A stretch of DNA of 35,867 nucleotides from Nostoc indistinguendum CM1-VF10. GTDB lineage: Bacteria > Cyanobacteriota > Cyanobacteriia > Cyanobacteriales > Nostocaceae. The position numbers and the translations under genes are program-made. The notes beneath the pieces were generated by a model, which was not told the DNA's origin, made no database searches, and saw nothing but the letters and a program-made list of their open reading frames with translations. This document shows, in pieces, positions 8,504 through 17,339 of this stretch; position 1 is the first letter of the stretch; each line of letters begins with the position of its first letter. The stretch lies in NCBI GenBank assembly GCA_019359215.1, contig JAHHHS010000071.1:1-35867 (forward strand), written 5' to 3'.

Positions 8504-9484
8504 ATGCTAACTCTCCTCACTTTTCATCCAGACAACCTGGAATTATTTACCAGCAATCATGTCGATACGGTACTGAAACAAATTGATAGTTCTCGCAATA
8601 TTTGGTTGCGCTGTATTCACTTCCGCGATCGCACTGGAACGGCCAAAATTATTAAGCATTTTGGTCTTAATGCATCTCGTGTCAATATGATTTTCAACCA
8701 TTCACCTGTTGGAATTGATGAAGACATAGAAGATTGTTTATTTGACAGCTATGAAATATTAACTCCTCAAATAAAAAATCATGAGTTTGAGGTTGCTCGC
8801 GGCAATATTGTGCTAGGAAATAATTTTATTATCACCTTTGAAATTACTGAATTAAAAGTTTTAAGTATTTTAGCTAATAATCTGCAAAAACGAACTAAAG
8901 ATATTGAAACGTTAGGAATTGACTATGTTTTTTATCTCATTTATAGAGAGGTTCTAAATAATTACCATACTGTATTTGACTATATTTATAGAAAACTTGA
9001 TGATTTAGAAGATGAAGTTTTAGCTAATTCTGGTGATGAATTAACATACCACAAAATTGCAACGATGAGGCAATCGACTCGTTCAGGACGCCGTAATTTT
9101 CAAAGCATCAAGTCACTGATGGCTATTATGGATCACGAAGATTGCCAATGGATTACCCAACCAGTAAAGGAACTATTCAATCAAGAATTAGTTCATCACG
9201 TTGACAAACTCTGGCAAGAATATCAAGCTTTGAGAGCCTGGATGTCAGAATTAATGGAAATTCAACGCGATAATATTGCTAGCAAAACCGGTGAACGAAT
9301 TAATCGTTTGACTATCCTCTCGACTATATTTTTACCAATTACTTTTATATCTGGTTTCTATGGCATGAACTTCAAATATATGCCGGAATTAGATCAAGTT
9401 TGGGCTTATCCTGCTGTGATCTGCGTTATGGCATTAATTGTAGTTGGTAGTATTGTATATGCTAAAAAGCAACGTTGGTTGTAA
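8504..9484 (+). CDS. corA: CorA family divalent cation transporter
   Basis: A 326-residue member of the CorA magnesium/cobalt channel family. The long N-terminal cytoplasmic part (1-265) is helical and charged, with the usual FDYIYRKLDDLEDEVL and NRLTILSTIFLPITFISG blocks. The first transmembrane helix ends in the signature YGMNF (GMN), followed by a short acidic loop (KYMPELDQ) and a second helix (AVICVMALIVVGSIVYA), ending in the basic tail KKQRWL. It would act as a homopentamer in the cytoplasmic membrane. The ATG at 8504 gives normal family length. The exact ion is not deducible from sequence. Confidence 0.92.
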   Translation: MLTLLTFHPDNLELFTSNHVDTVLKQIDSSRNIWLRCIHFRDRTGTAKIIKHFGLNASRVNMIFNHSPVGIDEDIEDCLFDSYEILTPQIKNHEFEVARGNIVLGNNFIITFEITELKVLSILANNLQKRTKDIETLGIDYVFYLIYREVLNNYHTVFDYIYRKLDDLEDEVLANSGDELTYHKIATMRQSTRSGRRNFQSIKSLMAIMDHEDCQWITQPVKELFNQELVHHVDKLWQEYQALRAWMSELMEIQRDNIASKTGERINRLTILSTIFLPITFISGFYGMNFKYMPELDQVWAYPAVICVMALIVVGSIVYAKKQRWL

Positions 9485-9593
9485 CGTCTTTCAGGTTACA
9501 GACATTGGTGGAATAGTAAAATTTACATCTCGTTTAGCATTGCTATATGCTTTCTGTAAGTAGACTAAATCAATCCTAAATCGGTAAATAAAC

Positions 9594-11078
9594 GTGAATC
9601 TCCCATTGATTACTTGTGCTGAAGAACACAACGATAAAACAGCAATTTCTACAACGGATAGAGCATTTACCTATCGAGATTTGCTTCACTCTTCCAGTCA
9701 AATAGCAACAGGTCTTCTTAATAATTCAGAAGATTTACAGGAGCAGCGAGTTGCCTTTCTCATCCCACCTGGATTTGAGTATGTAGCCACTCAATGGGGG
9801 ATTTGGCGTGCTGGTGGCATAGCTGTACCTCTGTGTGTTTCCCACCCGCGACCAGAATTGGAGTATGTAATTACCAATTCTAGAGCATCGATTATTGTTG
9901 CTCATCCTAATTTTGAAGGTATACTGCGATCGCTCGCCCAAGAACACAATTTGAGATTCATCCTTACCTCAGAAACGCTCCCATCTAATATTGCTACGCT
10001 CCCAGAGGTAGATATCACTAGACGAGCCTTAATTCTCTACACTAGCGGTACCACAGGTAAACCCAAAGGTGTAGTTACAACCCATCAAAATATTCAAGCG
10101 CAAGTGACTAGCTTAAACACCGCTTGGGAATGGACATCAAATGATCGCATTTTACATATCCTGCCACTACATCATATTCATGGAATTATTAACGTCCTGA
10201 CTTGTGCTTTATGGGCTGGCGCTGAGTGTCATCTGTTGAGCAAGTTTGATGCCGAAACGGTTTGGAACCGAATTTGTGACGGTGACTTAACCCTATTTAT
10301 GGCAGTACCAACAATTTATGTAAAGCTAATTGCTGTTTGGGAAACTGCCTCTAAAGAACGCCAAAAAAGTATGTCAGAAGGCTGTGCTAAGATGCGCCTG
10401 ATGGTTTCTGGCTCCGCAGCTTTACCAGTTCAAGTTTTAGAAAAGTGGCAAACTATCAGCGGCCATTTTCTGCTTGAGCGTTATGGCATGACTGAAATCG
10501 GTATGGCGCTATCGAACCCTTTACACGGTGAACGCTTGTCTGGATATGTAGGGAAGCCTTTACCTCAAGTTGAAGTGAGATTAGTGGATGAGAAGGGGGA
10601 GTTAGTTCCAGCAGGAACACCAGGAGAAATCCAAGTTAAAGGGCCTGGAGTGTTTATAGAATATTGGCAAAACCCCGAAGCAACCGCTAAAGCCTTCCAA
10701 GATGGCTGGTTCCGTACTGGAGATACCGCCGTAGTTGAGAATGGCAACTACCGCATTCTGGGGCGGATGAGTGTGGATATTATCAAAACGGGAGGGTATA
10801 AAGTTTCAGCTTTAGAAATTGAAGAAGTATTGCGATCGCATCCAGATATTCAGGAATGTGCAGTGGTTGGGGTTGCTAATTTAGAGTGGGGTGAACGGGT
10901 TTGTGCTGCGTTAGTATTGCAAGGGTCACAATCTTTAACATTAGAAGCTTTTAGGATTTGGGCAAAAGAGCGATTGGCAGTTTATAAAGTGCCAACCCAA
11001 ATTTTGATAGTTGAAGAATTACCACGCAACGCTATGGGGAAAGTTACTAAGCCGACAGTGGTTGAGTTATTTTGTTGA
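9594..11078 (+). CDS. AMP-binding acyl-CoA synthetase, malonyl-CoA synthetase-like
   Basis: A 494-residue ANL-superfamily adenylating enzyme. The P-loop ILYTSGTTGKPKGVV (A3), the A5 block LLERYGMTEIGMALSNPL, the A7 block WFRTGDTA, the hinge YRILGRMSVDIIKTGGYKV (A8) and the catalytic lysine near the C-terminus (RNAMGKVTKP, A10) are all present. The ERYGMTE...NPLHGERLSGYVG signature resembles malonyl-CoA/methylmalonyl-CoA synthetases (MatB, ACSF3), suggesting activation of a short dicarboxylic acid, though a general acyl-CoA ligase is possible. It starts with GTG at 9594 with no obvious strong ribosome site. It is a single gene. Confidence 0.88.
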   Translation: MNLPLITCAEEHNDKTAISTTDRAFTYRDLLHSSSQIATGLLNNSEDLQEQRVAFLIPPGFEYVATQWGIWRAGGIAVPLCVSHPRPELEYVITNSRASIIVAHPNFEGILRSLAQEHNLRFILTSETLPSNIATLPEVDITRRALILYTSGTTGKPKGVVTTHQNIQAQVTSLNTAWEWTSNDRILHILPLHHIHGIINVLTCALWAGAECHLLSKFDAETVWNRICDGDLTLFMAVPTIYVKLIAVWETASKERQKSMSEGCAKMRLMVSGSAALPVQVLEKWQTISGHFLLERYGMTEIGMALSNPLHGERLSGYVGKPLPQVEVRLVDEKGELVPAGTPGEIQVKGPGVFIEYWQNPEATAKAFQDGWFRTGDTAVVENGNYRILGRMSVDIIKTGGYKVSALEIEEVLRSHPDIQECAVVGVANLEWGERVCAALVLQGSQSLTLEAFRIWAKERLAVYKVPTQILIVEELPRNAMGKVTKPTVVELFC

Positions 11079-11191
11079 TAGCGATCGTCAATGCTGAACT
11101 AGACCTAGAAATTTTCAACCTTGTAAGTCATTAGAATTAAGTGAATCCTTAGCGATCTCAATAATATGAGAAAGTTAACAGCTTATGCGAT

Positions 11192-11303
11192 ATGAGCGAA
11201 ACTGTTTACATTGAAACCAGTAAAGAAGCTAGCCCAAATCAGTCTTGATGCCGGATACGAGGTGCCAACCCTTTGTACACCCTACGAATTAATGGGAGAG
11301 TAG
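11192..11303 (+). pseudogene. PIN-domain (VapC-like) toxin with the middle deleted
   Basis: The ATG at 11192 opens MSETVYIETS, the exact start of a cyanobacterial PIN-domain toxin family, including the first conserved acidic-site segment. After a frame change within a few codons, another frame gives KKLAQISLDAGYEVPTL and CTPYELMGE then TAG at 11301-11303, the family's C-terminus. About 110 central residues, including the other catalytic acids, are missing, so it cannot be an active RNase. The next small gene starts three bases later, the usual pairing for this toxin family. Confidence 0.7.
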
Positions 11304-11305
11304 AT

Positions 11306-11479
11306 ATGTGGAAAGATGAAATTCTTGAAGAGATTTATAGAATTCGAGAAGAACATGCAAAGGCTTTCAACTACGACTTACAAGCAATTTGTGATGATTT
11401 GCGACAAAAGCAAGCTGTAAGTAGTCGGCAGATCATTTCACAGCCACTCAAACAACCCAGTCGCCGAAATAACAAATAG
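11306..11479 (+). CDS. Small conserved protein, putative partner of the PIN toxin
   Basis: A 57-residue protein beginning MWKDEILEEIYRIREEHAKA and continuing FNYDLQAICDDLRQKQAV, a short family I recall as commonly encoded beside PIN-domain toxins in cyanobacteria. I use ATG 11306 because GGGAGAG ends five bases upstream; a longer TTG start at 11273 would overlap the toxin remnant's C-terminal codons. The N-terminal part is amphipathic helix; the tail is basic. With the toxin gutted, it would be an orphan. The antitoxin role is inference from context. Confidence 0.75.
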   Translation: MWKDEILEEIYRIREEHAKAFNYDLQAICDDLRQKQAVSSRQIISQPLKQPSRRNNK

Positions 11480-11520
11480 ACATCTCCAAAATAGCAAATG
11501 AGTTCGCTTCTACTAATTTC

Positions 11521-12303
11521 TCACCCCTTCGGTATTTTGGGTGGACACCAAAAGAGGTTTTTGCTAGATACCCCAAGAGATTGTAAAATTCCTCGCATTA
11601 CCTCTGTACAATACATCCAGTGTCCCAAATCGTCATACATGTGATCGGGATTAAACTCGACATTGTAATGCAGCACATTGGGAAGGTCTAAAAACTCATC
11701 ATCGCTTTGGGGAGAAAGAAGCAAGAGATGAAATGGTTTCCCCTGGCATTGTTTTTGTAACTTGTTGACTAAATCTATCACACCACCGCGATCGCTAATT
11801 CCTGTACGGACAAAAAGCACTTTATCACAGTGCCGCAGTGCGTACCAAAACCTTTCAGAGCGTGCCGTGTAACGAACGCGCATCCGTTCATGGACGGGAG
11901 ACATATCATTTATCGGGTCGTCTGTCTCCTCAACTTCATGGGCAAAAGACAGACCCGACCATTTACTATGGTAAATTCTGCCTGCGTCGGGGCTGTAGTG
12001 CAGGAAGGCAGGATTCCACATATCATAAAAACCGTTTTCGATCGCATCCGCAACATCTGCAATATTAGTCGTGCGCGTCAGATCAAAGGGAAAAGCAGGT
12101 CCATCGTACTCCATCTTATATAGCATCATGCGGACGGCACAGCGATCGCCAAGGGGAAGAATAGCTACACGGCTGATATCCGCTAATTTGCATTTGTATT
12201 GGAAAAGCATCGCAGACTTCGGTGGTGCTTTCACCCGGCTTTCTAGCCCATCCTTGCCAATCATCATCGTACGAAAGGGGGCGTCGGGATAAAGCGGATC
12301 TTC
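11521..12303 (-). pseudogene. C-terminal DUF1796 part of a MITE-split CBM20-SGNH-DUF1796 gene
   Basis: This 3' part encodes a DUF1796-type putative papain-like cysteine peptidase domain: ILPLGDRCAVRMMLYKM carries the candidate nucleophilic Cys, GPAFPFDLTRTTNIADV is the typical FPFDW-like block, and a candidate His is in WNPAFLHYSPD. It starts immediately after the MITE-like element in the frame EDPLYPDAPFRTMM and ends at TGA 11521. The open frame reaches an ATG at 12411, but bases 12304-12394 belong to the inserted element, so that start is an artefact of the insertion. Removing the element and one copy of the 9-bp duplication joins this part in frame with 12395-13864 to give 747 residues. 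Confidence 0.8.
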
Positions 12304-12394
12304 GGCGTTGCATAAATGCGGGATGAATAGGCGGTTGAAACCATTGAAAACTCGTATCAAATTCAGCGAAATCATCCCATGATTCAGCAACGCC
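12304..12394. mobile_element. 91-bp MITE-like element with terminal inverted repeats and 9-bp target duplication
   Basis: The ends are inverted repeats: GGCGTTGC, 8 variable bases, GGGATGA at 12304-12326, and the reverse complement of GGCGTTGC-N8-GGGATGA at 12372-12394. The flanks are identical 9-mers CGGATCTTC at 12295-12303 and 12395-12403, a perfect target duplication. The 91-bp body has no coding capacity of its own, so it must have moved with a transposase supplied in trans. It splits the SGNH/DUF1796 gene; insert plus duplication is 100 bp, shifting the frame by one. The left arm recurs as a solo copy at 103-127. The mobilising IS family cannot be named from here. Confidence 0.85.
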
Positions 12395-13864
12395 CGGATC
12401 TTCATAGACACCCGATGGCATAGCTTTAAGTGCGTTGCAAACTTCCGTCCACATCGGCTGGATATTGTACTCGTTGTCCGATTCGTTGATTACCCAGAGG
12501 TGGCGTTCGTCCGCTTGCAAAATCCCCAGATGCCCGTCATAGAATAAAACGTTGTTTGGCGAAAAGAGATTGAAGGCAGCACTATATTCTAGGTTGGCAC
12601 TAGGGGGAATGTTTATTGTAGTTGCGATCGCGCCATCCTCTACAGCAAAGAAGGGGAGAGTCCCTGGTTGGGTATCCTTAGCAATGTAGATACCCGCTAT
12701 CAATCCAGCCTTACTTTGTAGTGCAGTTTGTAGTTCTTGCCAATAGGGAGCGATCGTGTAGCTGTATTGTGATGGATTAACAATCCGTAAACGCTTCTCT
12801 TCCATACAGACAGAGACATGAAAGCCCGCATTGTCAAAGTAGATGGGGAATTCATTCGGTTGCCGCAAGTGTTGTTTTTCTTTTGCTAATTTGTCTTTGT
12901 CGATATCGAAGAGGTGCTGGTCGATCTGCTGATACATCAAGCTATGACCAACCGTGTTCGGGTGAGCCGGATCGAAGGATATTCCCGCTTTCCATCGTCC
13001 TTGCCCATCATCCACAGCTGCCAACCAATCCAGTATAGGTATCCCCCAACTTAGCATTCGGTTGTGTGTGTCTCGGGTCAGCCAGTAATGTTCCTGGGAA
13101 TAATCGCCATTGGGATAGACACCGCCCAGAATTGGAATTGCCCCGATGTCCCGCGTCATTTTCACGAGCTGCTGCAAGCCACTTTCAAACCGTCGCTGTA
13201 CTGCTCGTCGTTCGTGAGGGGGACAGGAAGCTAATCCTTCGTTGCCCAGAGACAGGGCAATAATTACGACATCTGGCTGTTCTGGGGTGACAACTGAGCC
13301 AAATCGAGCGATCGTTCTGCTGATATTCGCCCCCACTTCCGACACATTCACGAGTTGATGCCCATATTTTTGCTGTAAAGCCTGTGCCAACAGCCAAACC
13401 CAACCTTTCAAAAACCAGGCTTTATGACCTAATGCTACGGAACTGCCAATTACTACAATTTTGAGCCTTTCTGCCCCTTCGTTCACAGGTATCTTAATAG
13501 TAGGTTTCTCAAGGTATCCAAAGGGGTAAGGTTGTAAATAACCGAATGCGCCATCATCCACAATGATTGTGCTGGAATGATCGTTAGGATCAATGGGAAT
13601 CCAGCGATTTGTATCTAGTAAGCTCTCCCATCGGGCGTTACCCTTTGCATCGAGACGTATGTACTTATATTCAACCCTCTCTCCATCGCCCGATAAAGGC
13701 TGCTCAATGTCAATTTCATCTGTCCACCATAAAGGATAGCGATCGCCATTTGTACGCAGATGGACACATTTCACGATATCCCACAGCCCCAACTCTGGAG
13801 TCGAACCGACCAGACAGATGGATTCACCCGTTTGCGTGTATGCACTGATCTCGAATCGATACAT
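12395..13864 (-). pseudogene. CBM20-SGNH hydrolase part of a MITE-split gene
   Basis: The 5' part of the split gene. Residues 1-110 form a CBM20-type starch-binding domain (FEISAYTQTGESICLVGST, PELGLWD, EYKYIRLD). Residues 130-330 are an SGNH/GDSL hydrolase domain: the nucleophile block is IVVIGSSVALG (GSS in place of GDS), LSLGNEG resembles block III, and FDPAHPNTVGH supplies the Asp-His pair. Two tandem modules follow (RLRIVNPSQYSYTIAPYW and LWVINESDNEYNIQPMW), the second ending at GVYEDP exactly where the element inserted. As it stands the frame runs through the element to a stop at 12116, adding about 90 aberrant residues. Starts at ATG 13864, divergent from the microviridin genes. Confidence 0.82.
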
Positions 13865-14624
13865 AAAGTTGATCCTGATTTAGAGAGTACGATATCAAAC
13901 AGTCAGGCTGAATCTTTAAACCTGTTTTGACAATATTACATACAGCTATTGAGAGTCCGGTATTAATATTTATAAGTATACTGAAGCTCTGATTGATAAC
14001 ACCCAAAGCTACCAGTAGTCAAGCTTTTTAAAAATTAATTGGGTTTTTATAGAAGATTTAATACTAATTCAATAAAATATATTGCATTAAAAGTCTTGAC
14101 ACAACTAAGAACAAATAAAAATAAGGATAAGGTTAAGTTAAATCGGTTCTATCGCTTCCTTTATCTAAAAAAGATAAAAATGATTGAATTAATTCCATAA
14201 ATTTATCTCATAATCCGTCAAAGTCTTATGAAGTAAATATTTTTAGCTTTTTAAGACTGGAGTAAGAATGTTTAATATGTAATTAAAACATAAAATTTGG
14301 TTTTAGGATGCTAATGATAAGATTTTCCGTAGAACAAATAATTAACCTACCAGGGATGAATAACATGAATCTTTACGAAGGAATTAATAATAAACTCAAG
14401 CTAATTAAAAATTAGTCCATGGCTTTCACAACTTTGAAAATTTTAAATTACAAAGTTTATTAACTTGGTATTTTGGTATTAATTATCAATAGATGGAACA
14501 ATAAAAACAGCATATTCACTTAAACATTACAAACAATTGAAATTTATGCTTACATAGATGAAACCCTATGTAGTATCATTGATTTGAGTATATATGTATC
14601 TTTACTTGACCGTAGGAGAAAATT
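13865..14624. other. Long AT-rich gap between divergent genes
   Basis: About 760 bases, very AT-rich, between the SGNH gene (minus) and mdnA (plus). A possible -35 TTGACA at 14096-14101 lacks a convincing -10. A 35-codon open frame at 14308-14415 (MLMIRFSVEQIINLPGMNN) has no recognisable similarity and only a weak GG-rich site upstream; I do not call it. The sequence just before mdnA has a clear ribosome site (TAGGAG at 14613-14618). Confidence 0.5.
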
Positions 14625-14960
14625 ATGTCTGAAAACAAGCCAGAAGAACTGAATTCACAAGCAGTACCCTTCTTTGCCAGATTTTTAGAAGGGCAAAGCT
14701 TTGAAGACCTATCTGATGAAGAATCAGAGGGGATTGGCGGCGGAGGGAAAGTTGTAACTCTGAAGAACCCTCCTGATGTAGTAACTCTGAAGTTCCCTTC
14801 TGATAATGAAGACGGCGGCGGAGGCACAGTCGTAACTGAGAAGTTCCCTTCTGATAATGAAGACGGCAGCGTAGCAACTAGGAAGTACCCTTCTGATAGT
14901 GATCAATACGCTATTACTTATAAGCACCCTTCAGACAGCGATGAAGCTTGCCGACAATAG
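14625..14960 (+). CDS. mdnA: Multi-core microviridin (graspetide) precursor
   Basis: A 111-residue ribosomal peptide precursor. Residues 15-22 are PFFARFLE, the microviridin leader helix recognised by the ATP-grasp ligases. Downstream are five TxKxP units: TLKNPPD (45-51, degenerate), TLKFPSDNED (54-63), TEKFPSDNED (71-80), TRKYPSDSDQ (85-94) and TYKHPSDSDE (98-107), with GGGG or short acidic spacers. In canonical microviridins Thr and Ser form esters with Asp and Glu, and Lys forms an amide with the last acid. Cores 2, 3 and 5 have all six residues; core 4 has Gln at the last acid; core 1 lacks Ser and both later acids. TAGGAG lies 6 bases before the ATG. The mdnB/mdnC ligases follow. Confidence 0.95.
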   Translation: MSENKPEELNSQAVPFFARFLEGQSFEDLSDEESEGIGGGGKVVTLKNPPDVVTLKFPSDNEDGGGGTVVTEKFPSDNEDGSVATRKYPSDSDQYAITYKHPSDSDEACRQ

Positions 14961-15035
14961 AATAACTGCATACTTTTGAGTACATCAGAGATGCGGTTTT
15001 GAAAATATTCTTAGAATAAAAATACTGTTAGCTTT

Positions 15036-15058
15036 GCCAACTCCATTTAGGGGTTGGC
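15036..15058 (+). terminator. Hairpin between mdnA and mdnB (possible attenuator)
   Basis: GCCAACTCC, a 5-base loop and GGGGTTGGC form a 9-bp stem with one G-T pair, 75 bases past the mdnA stop. No T-run follows directly (CTTCCCGTTAAAAC), so full termination is unlikely. Partial termination or RNA-end protection would raise precursor over ligase transcript, as is usual in such clusters; that role is inference. Confidence 0.4.
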
Positions 15059-15148
15059 TTCCCGTTAAAACTAAGTTTACTTTTTTTATGCTTTATTTTT
15101 TTAATAGTTGACAGTAGGGACAATACAAAAACCTAATGAAAATATTTT

Positions 15149-16153
15149 ATGTACGTTGACCGTGATGTGGTTTTATTAATCACCCATAGTGGTGATTACT
15201 TCACAATAGATAGAGTTGCAGAAGCTGTATCAAAACGAGGCGCACAGCCATTTCGCCTTGATACTGATAAATTTCCAATGACAGTAAAAATTGAGGCGAA
15301 TTTTAGTAACTCTGGGAGCAATCATAAACTGGAATATGGCGATCGCTCTTTGAACACCGAGCAAGTTAAAGCAGTATGGATGCGACGGATCTGGCAACCC
15401 GATCTAGGTAAAGAATTGGCTCCCCAATTCCAAGCAGCCTGCTCTAGTGAATCACTCGCAGTCTTAGATGGCTTTTGGGACAGTCTGAGGGGAGCTACCT
15501 GGGTGGATGATTTACAACGGATCAGTGCAGCTGACAACAAGCTACGCCAACTAAGAATTGCATCGGAAGTTGGTCTTGTCATACCTCGGACTATCGTCAC
15601 CAACAATCCTCAACAAACACGAGAGTTTTTTGGGGAAGTTAAAGGGAAAATGGTTGCCAAGCTACTTAGACCTCTTTCTTATGGGATGCAAGCCTCCTCT
15701 TTTTTCATGTATACCAGCGCCGTTAAAGAAGAAGACTTACTTGATGCTGAAACACTGCGCTATTGTCCAGTTGTGTTTCAAGAACAAATCCCCAAACAGC
15801 TAGAACTACGTGCAGTGTATGTGAATGGTAATCTCTTTGTCGGCGCACTGGATGCGTCTGAGTATGCAGCATCCACCCAAGATTGGCGACGGGGAACAAA
15901 AGAGGCTCTTACCTGGCAACCATATCAATTACCTGATAAAGTAATCCGTTGCCTGGATGCTTTTATGGCAAGGTTTGGACTGATTTTTGGAGCATTTGAC
16001 TTCATCAAAACGCCATCAGGAGAATACGTTTTTTTAGAAATTAATCCTACAGGAGAGTGGGGGATGCTAGAGAGAGATTTGGACTACCCGATCGCATCTG
16101 CGATCGCATCTGCACTACTTTCAACAAGCCCTAAGCAAAATGCTTTTACTTAA
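15149..16153 (+). CDS. mdnB: Microviridin ATP-grasp ligase, MdnB-type (lactam forming)
   Basis: A 334-residue ATP-grasp enzyme that, by family knowledge, closes the Lys-Glu amide of microviridins after the esters form. The N-terminus VVLLITHSGDYFTIDRVAEA and RLDTDKFPMTVKIEANF are MdnB-like, as is AVWMRRIWQP. The ATP-grasp core has KMVAKLLRPLSYGMQ (nucleotide-binding lysine), FQEQIPKQLELRAVYVNG and the metal-binding end FGAFDFIKTPSGEYVFLEIN with NPTGEWGMLERDLDYPI. Length is normal for the family. An upstream ATG at 15136 runs into a stop after seven codons, so ATG 15149 is the start. It lies second in mdnA-mdnB-mdnC. Confidence 0.93.
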   Translation: MYVDRDVVLLITHSGDYFTIDRVAEAVSKRGAQPFRLDTDKFPMTVKIEANFSNSGSNHKLEYGDRSLNTEQVKAVWMRRIWQPDLGKELAPQFQAACSSESLAVLDGFWDSLRGATWVDDLQRISAADNKLRQLRIASEVGLVIPRTIVTNNPQQTREFFGEVKGKMVAKLLRPLSYGMQASSFFMYTSAVKEEDLLDAETLRYCPVVFQEQIPKQLELRAVYVNGNLFVGALDASEYAASTQDWRRGTKEALTWQPYQLPDKVIRCLDAFMARFGLIFGAFDFIKTPSGEYVFLEINPTGEWGMLERDLDYPIASAIASALLSTSPKQNAFT

Positions 16154-16222
16154 AACCAACTGACAGCCTTTATAAATTTAGTAACTTATTAATTTTTAAT
16201 TTTTAATTCGGAGCGAAGCGAC

Positions 16223-17188
16223 GTGACTGTTTTAATCATTACTCACAGCCAAGACAACGAAAGTATTCCTCTAGTTATTCAGGCAATTGAAGCCCAAGGA
16301 GGGAAAGCATTTCGTTTTGATACAGACCGATTTCCCACAGAAATCACCTTAGATGTTTACTATTCTAAAAGTGAGCGAGTTATTCTAAACGTCGAAGACC
16401 AGACATTAGATTTGAATGAAGTGTCAGCAGTTTGGTATCGCCGTATCGCAATTGGGTCAAAAATTCCCGACTCGATGGACAACCAACTCAGACAAGCCTC
16501 ACTCAAAGAATCTCGCGTCACCATTGACGGAATGATTGCCAGTATTAAGGGTTTCCATCTCGATCCTGTGCCAAATATTCGCCGAGCCGAAAATAAGCAA
16601 CTGCAATTACGAATAGCGCGAGAGATCGGTCTAGATACACCACGTACTCTGACTACAAACAATTCAGTGGCAGTGAAGCAATTTGCCCAAGAGTGTAAGC
16701 AGGGAATGATTACAAAGATGCTCTCTTCCTTCGCCATTTACGATGAACAAGGACGAGAAAAAGTTGTGTTTACGAATCCAATTTCATCTGAGGATCTGGA
16801 CAACCTAGATGGATTACGTTTCTGCCCAATGACGTTTCAAGAAAAGATTCCCAAAGCATTGGAACTGCGGACAATTATTGTAGGCAAACGTGTGCTGACG
16901 GCTGCGGTTGATTCTCAAGCTTTGGATAAGGCGCGTTACGATTGGCGCAAACAGGGAATTGCCTTACTCGATGCTTGGGAACCGTACACTCTGCCTGAAG
17001 ATGTTGAAGAGAAACTGCTCAAACTCATGGCAGAATTTGGTTTGAACTACGGAGCTATCGATATTATTTTGACTCCTGATGGTCGTCATGTATTTCTTGA
17101 GGTTAACCCAGTTGGCGAGTTTTTCTGGTTAGAACGCTGTCCTGGCTTACCGATTTCTGAGGCGATCGCACAGGTTCTACAGAATTAG
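16223..17188 (+). CDS. mdnC: Microviridin ATP-grasp ligase, MdnC-type (ester forming)
   Basis: A 321-residue ATP-grasp ligase that, by family knowledge, binds the PFFARFLE leader and forms the two ester rings (Thr-Asp, then Ser-Glu). The N-terminus MTVLIITHSQDNESIPLVIQ and AFRFDTDRFPTEITLDV are close to MdnC. Also seen are AVWYRRIAIG, MITKMLSSFAIY, FCPMTFQEKIPKALELRTII and the ATP-grasp metal-site end GAIDIILTPDG then FLEVNPVGEFFWLE. It starts with GTG at 16223, with CGGAG nine bases upstream inside the repeat-like sequence TTCGGAGCGAAGCGAC. No mdnD acetyltransferase or mdnE transporter follows; a truncated transposase does. Confidence 0.94.
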   Translation: MTVLIITHSQDNESIPLVIQAIEAQGGKAFRFDTDRFPTEITLDVYYSKSERVILNVEDQTLDLNEVSAVWYRRIAIGSKIPDSMDNQLRQASLKESRVTIDGMIASIKGFHLDPVPNIRRAENKQLQLRIAREIGLDTPRTLTTNNSVAVKQFAQECKQGMITKMLSSFAIYDEQGREKVVFTNPISSEDLDNLDGLRFCPMTFQEKIPKALELRTIIVGKRVLTAAVDSQALDKARYDWRKQGIALLDAWEPYTLPEDVEEKLLKLMAEFGLNYGAIDIILTPDGRHVFLEVNPVGEFFWLERCPGLPISEAIAQVLQN

Positions 17189-17339
17189 AAACCTCCAAAT
17201 AAAAAGATATCCTATCGTTTTTAAGGCAGGGGAGCAGGGGGAGGAAAAGTCGTTTTGATTCCATAAATTAAATAATATCAAGTTCGGATAAATACTTATA
17301 ATAAAGCTGGGATCGTTGCAGTGTATCTATCTACGTCTT

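Noticed and set aside
12116..12411. Two overlapping genes with a conserved overlap in the SGNH/DUF1796 region
   Set aside because: The overlap is exactly the 91-bp element plus flanks, bounded by a perfect 9-bp duplication; the start at 12411 lies upstream of that element in the other gene's sequence.
14308..14415. 35-codon open frame upstream of mdnA
   Set aside because: AT-rich, no recognisable similarity, weak ribosome site; considered as a second precursor but it has no leader or core motif.
14576..14927. Open frames on the minus strand opposite mdnA
   Set aside because: They are antisense to a confidently identified precursor; their repetitive sequence only mirrors the core repeats.
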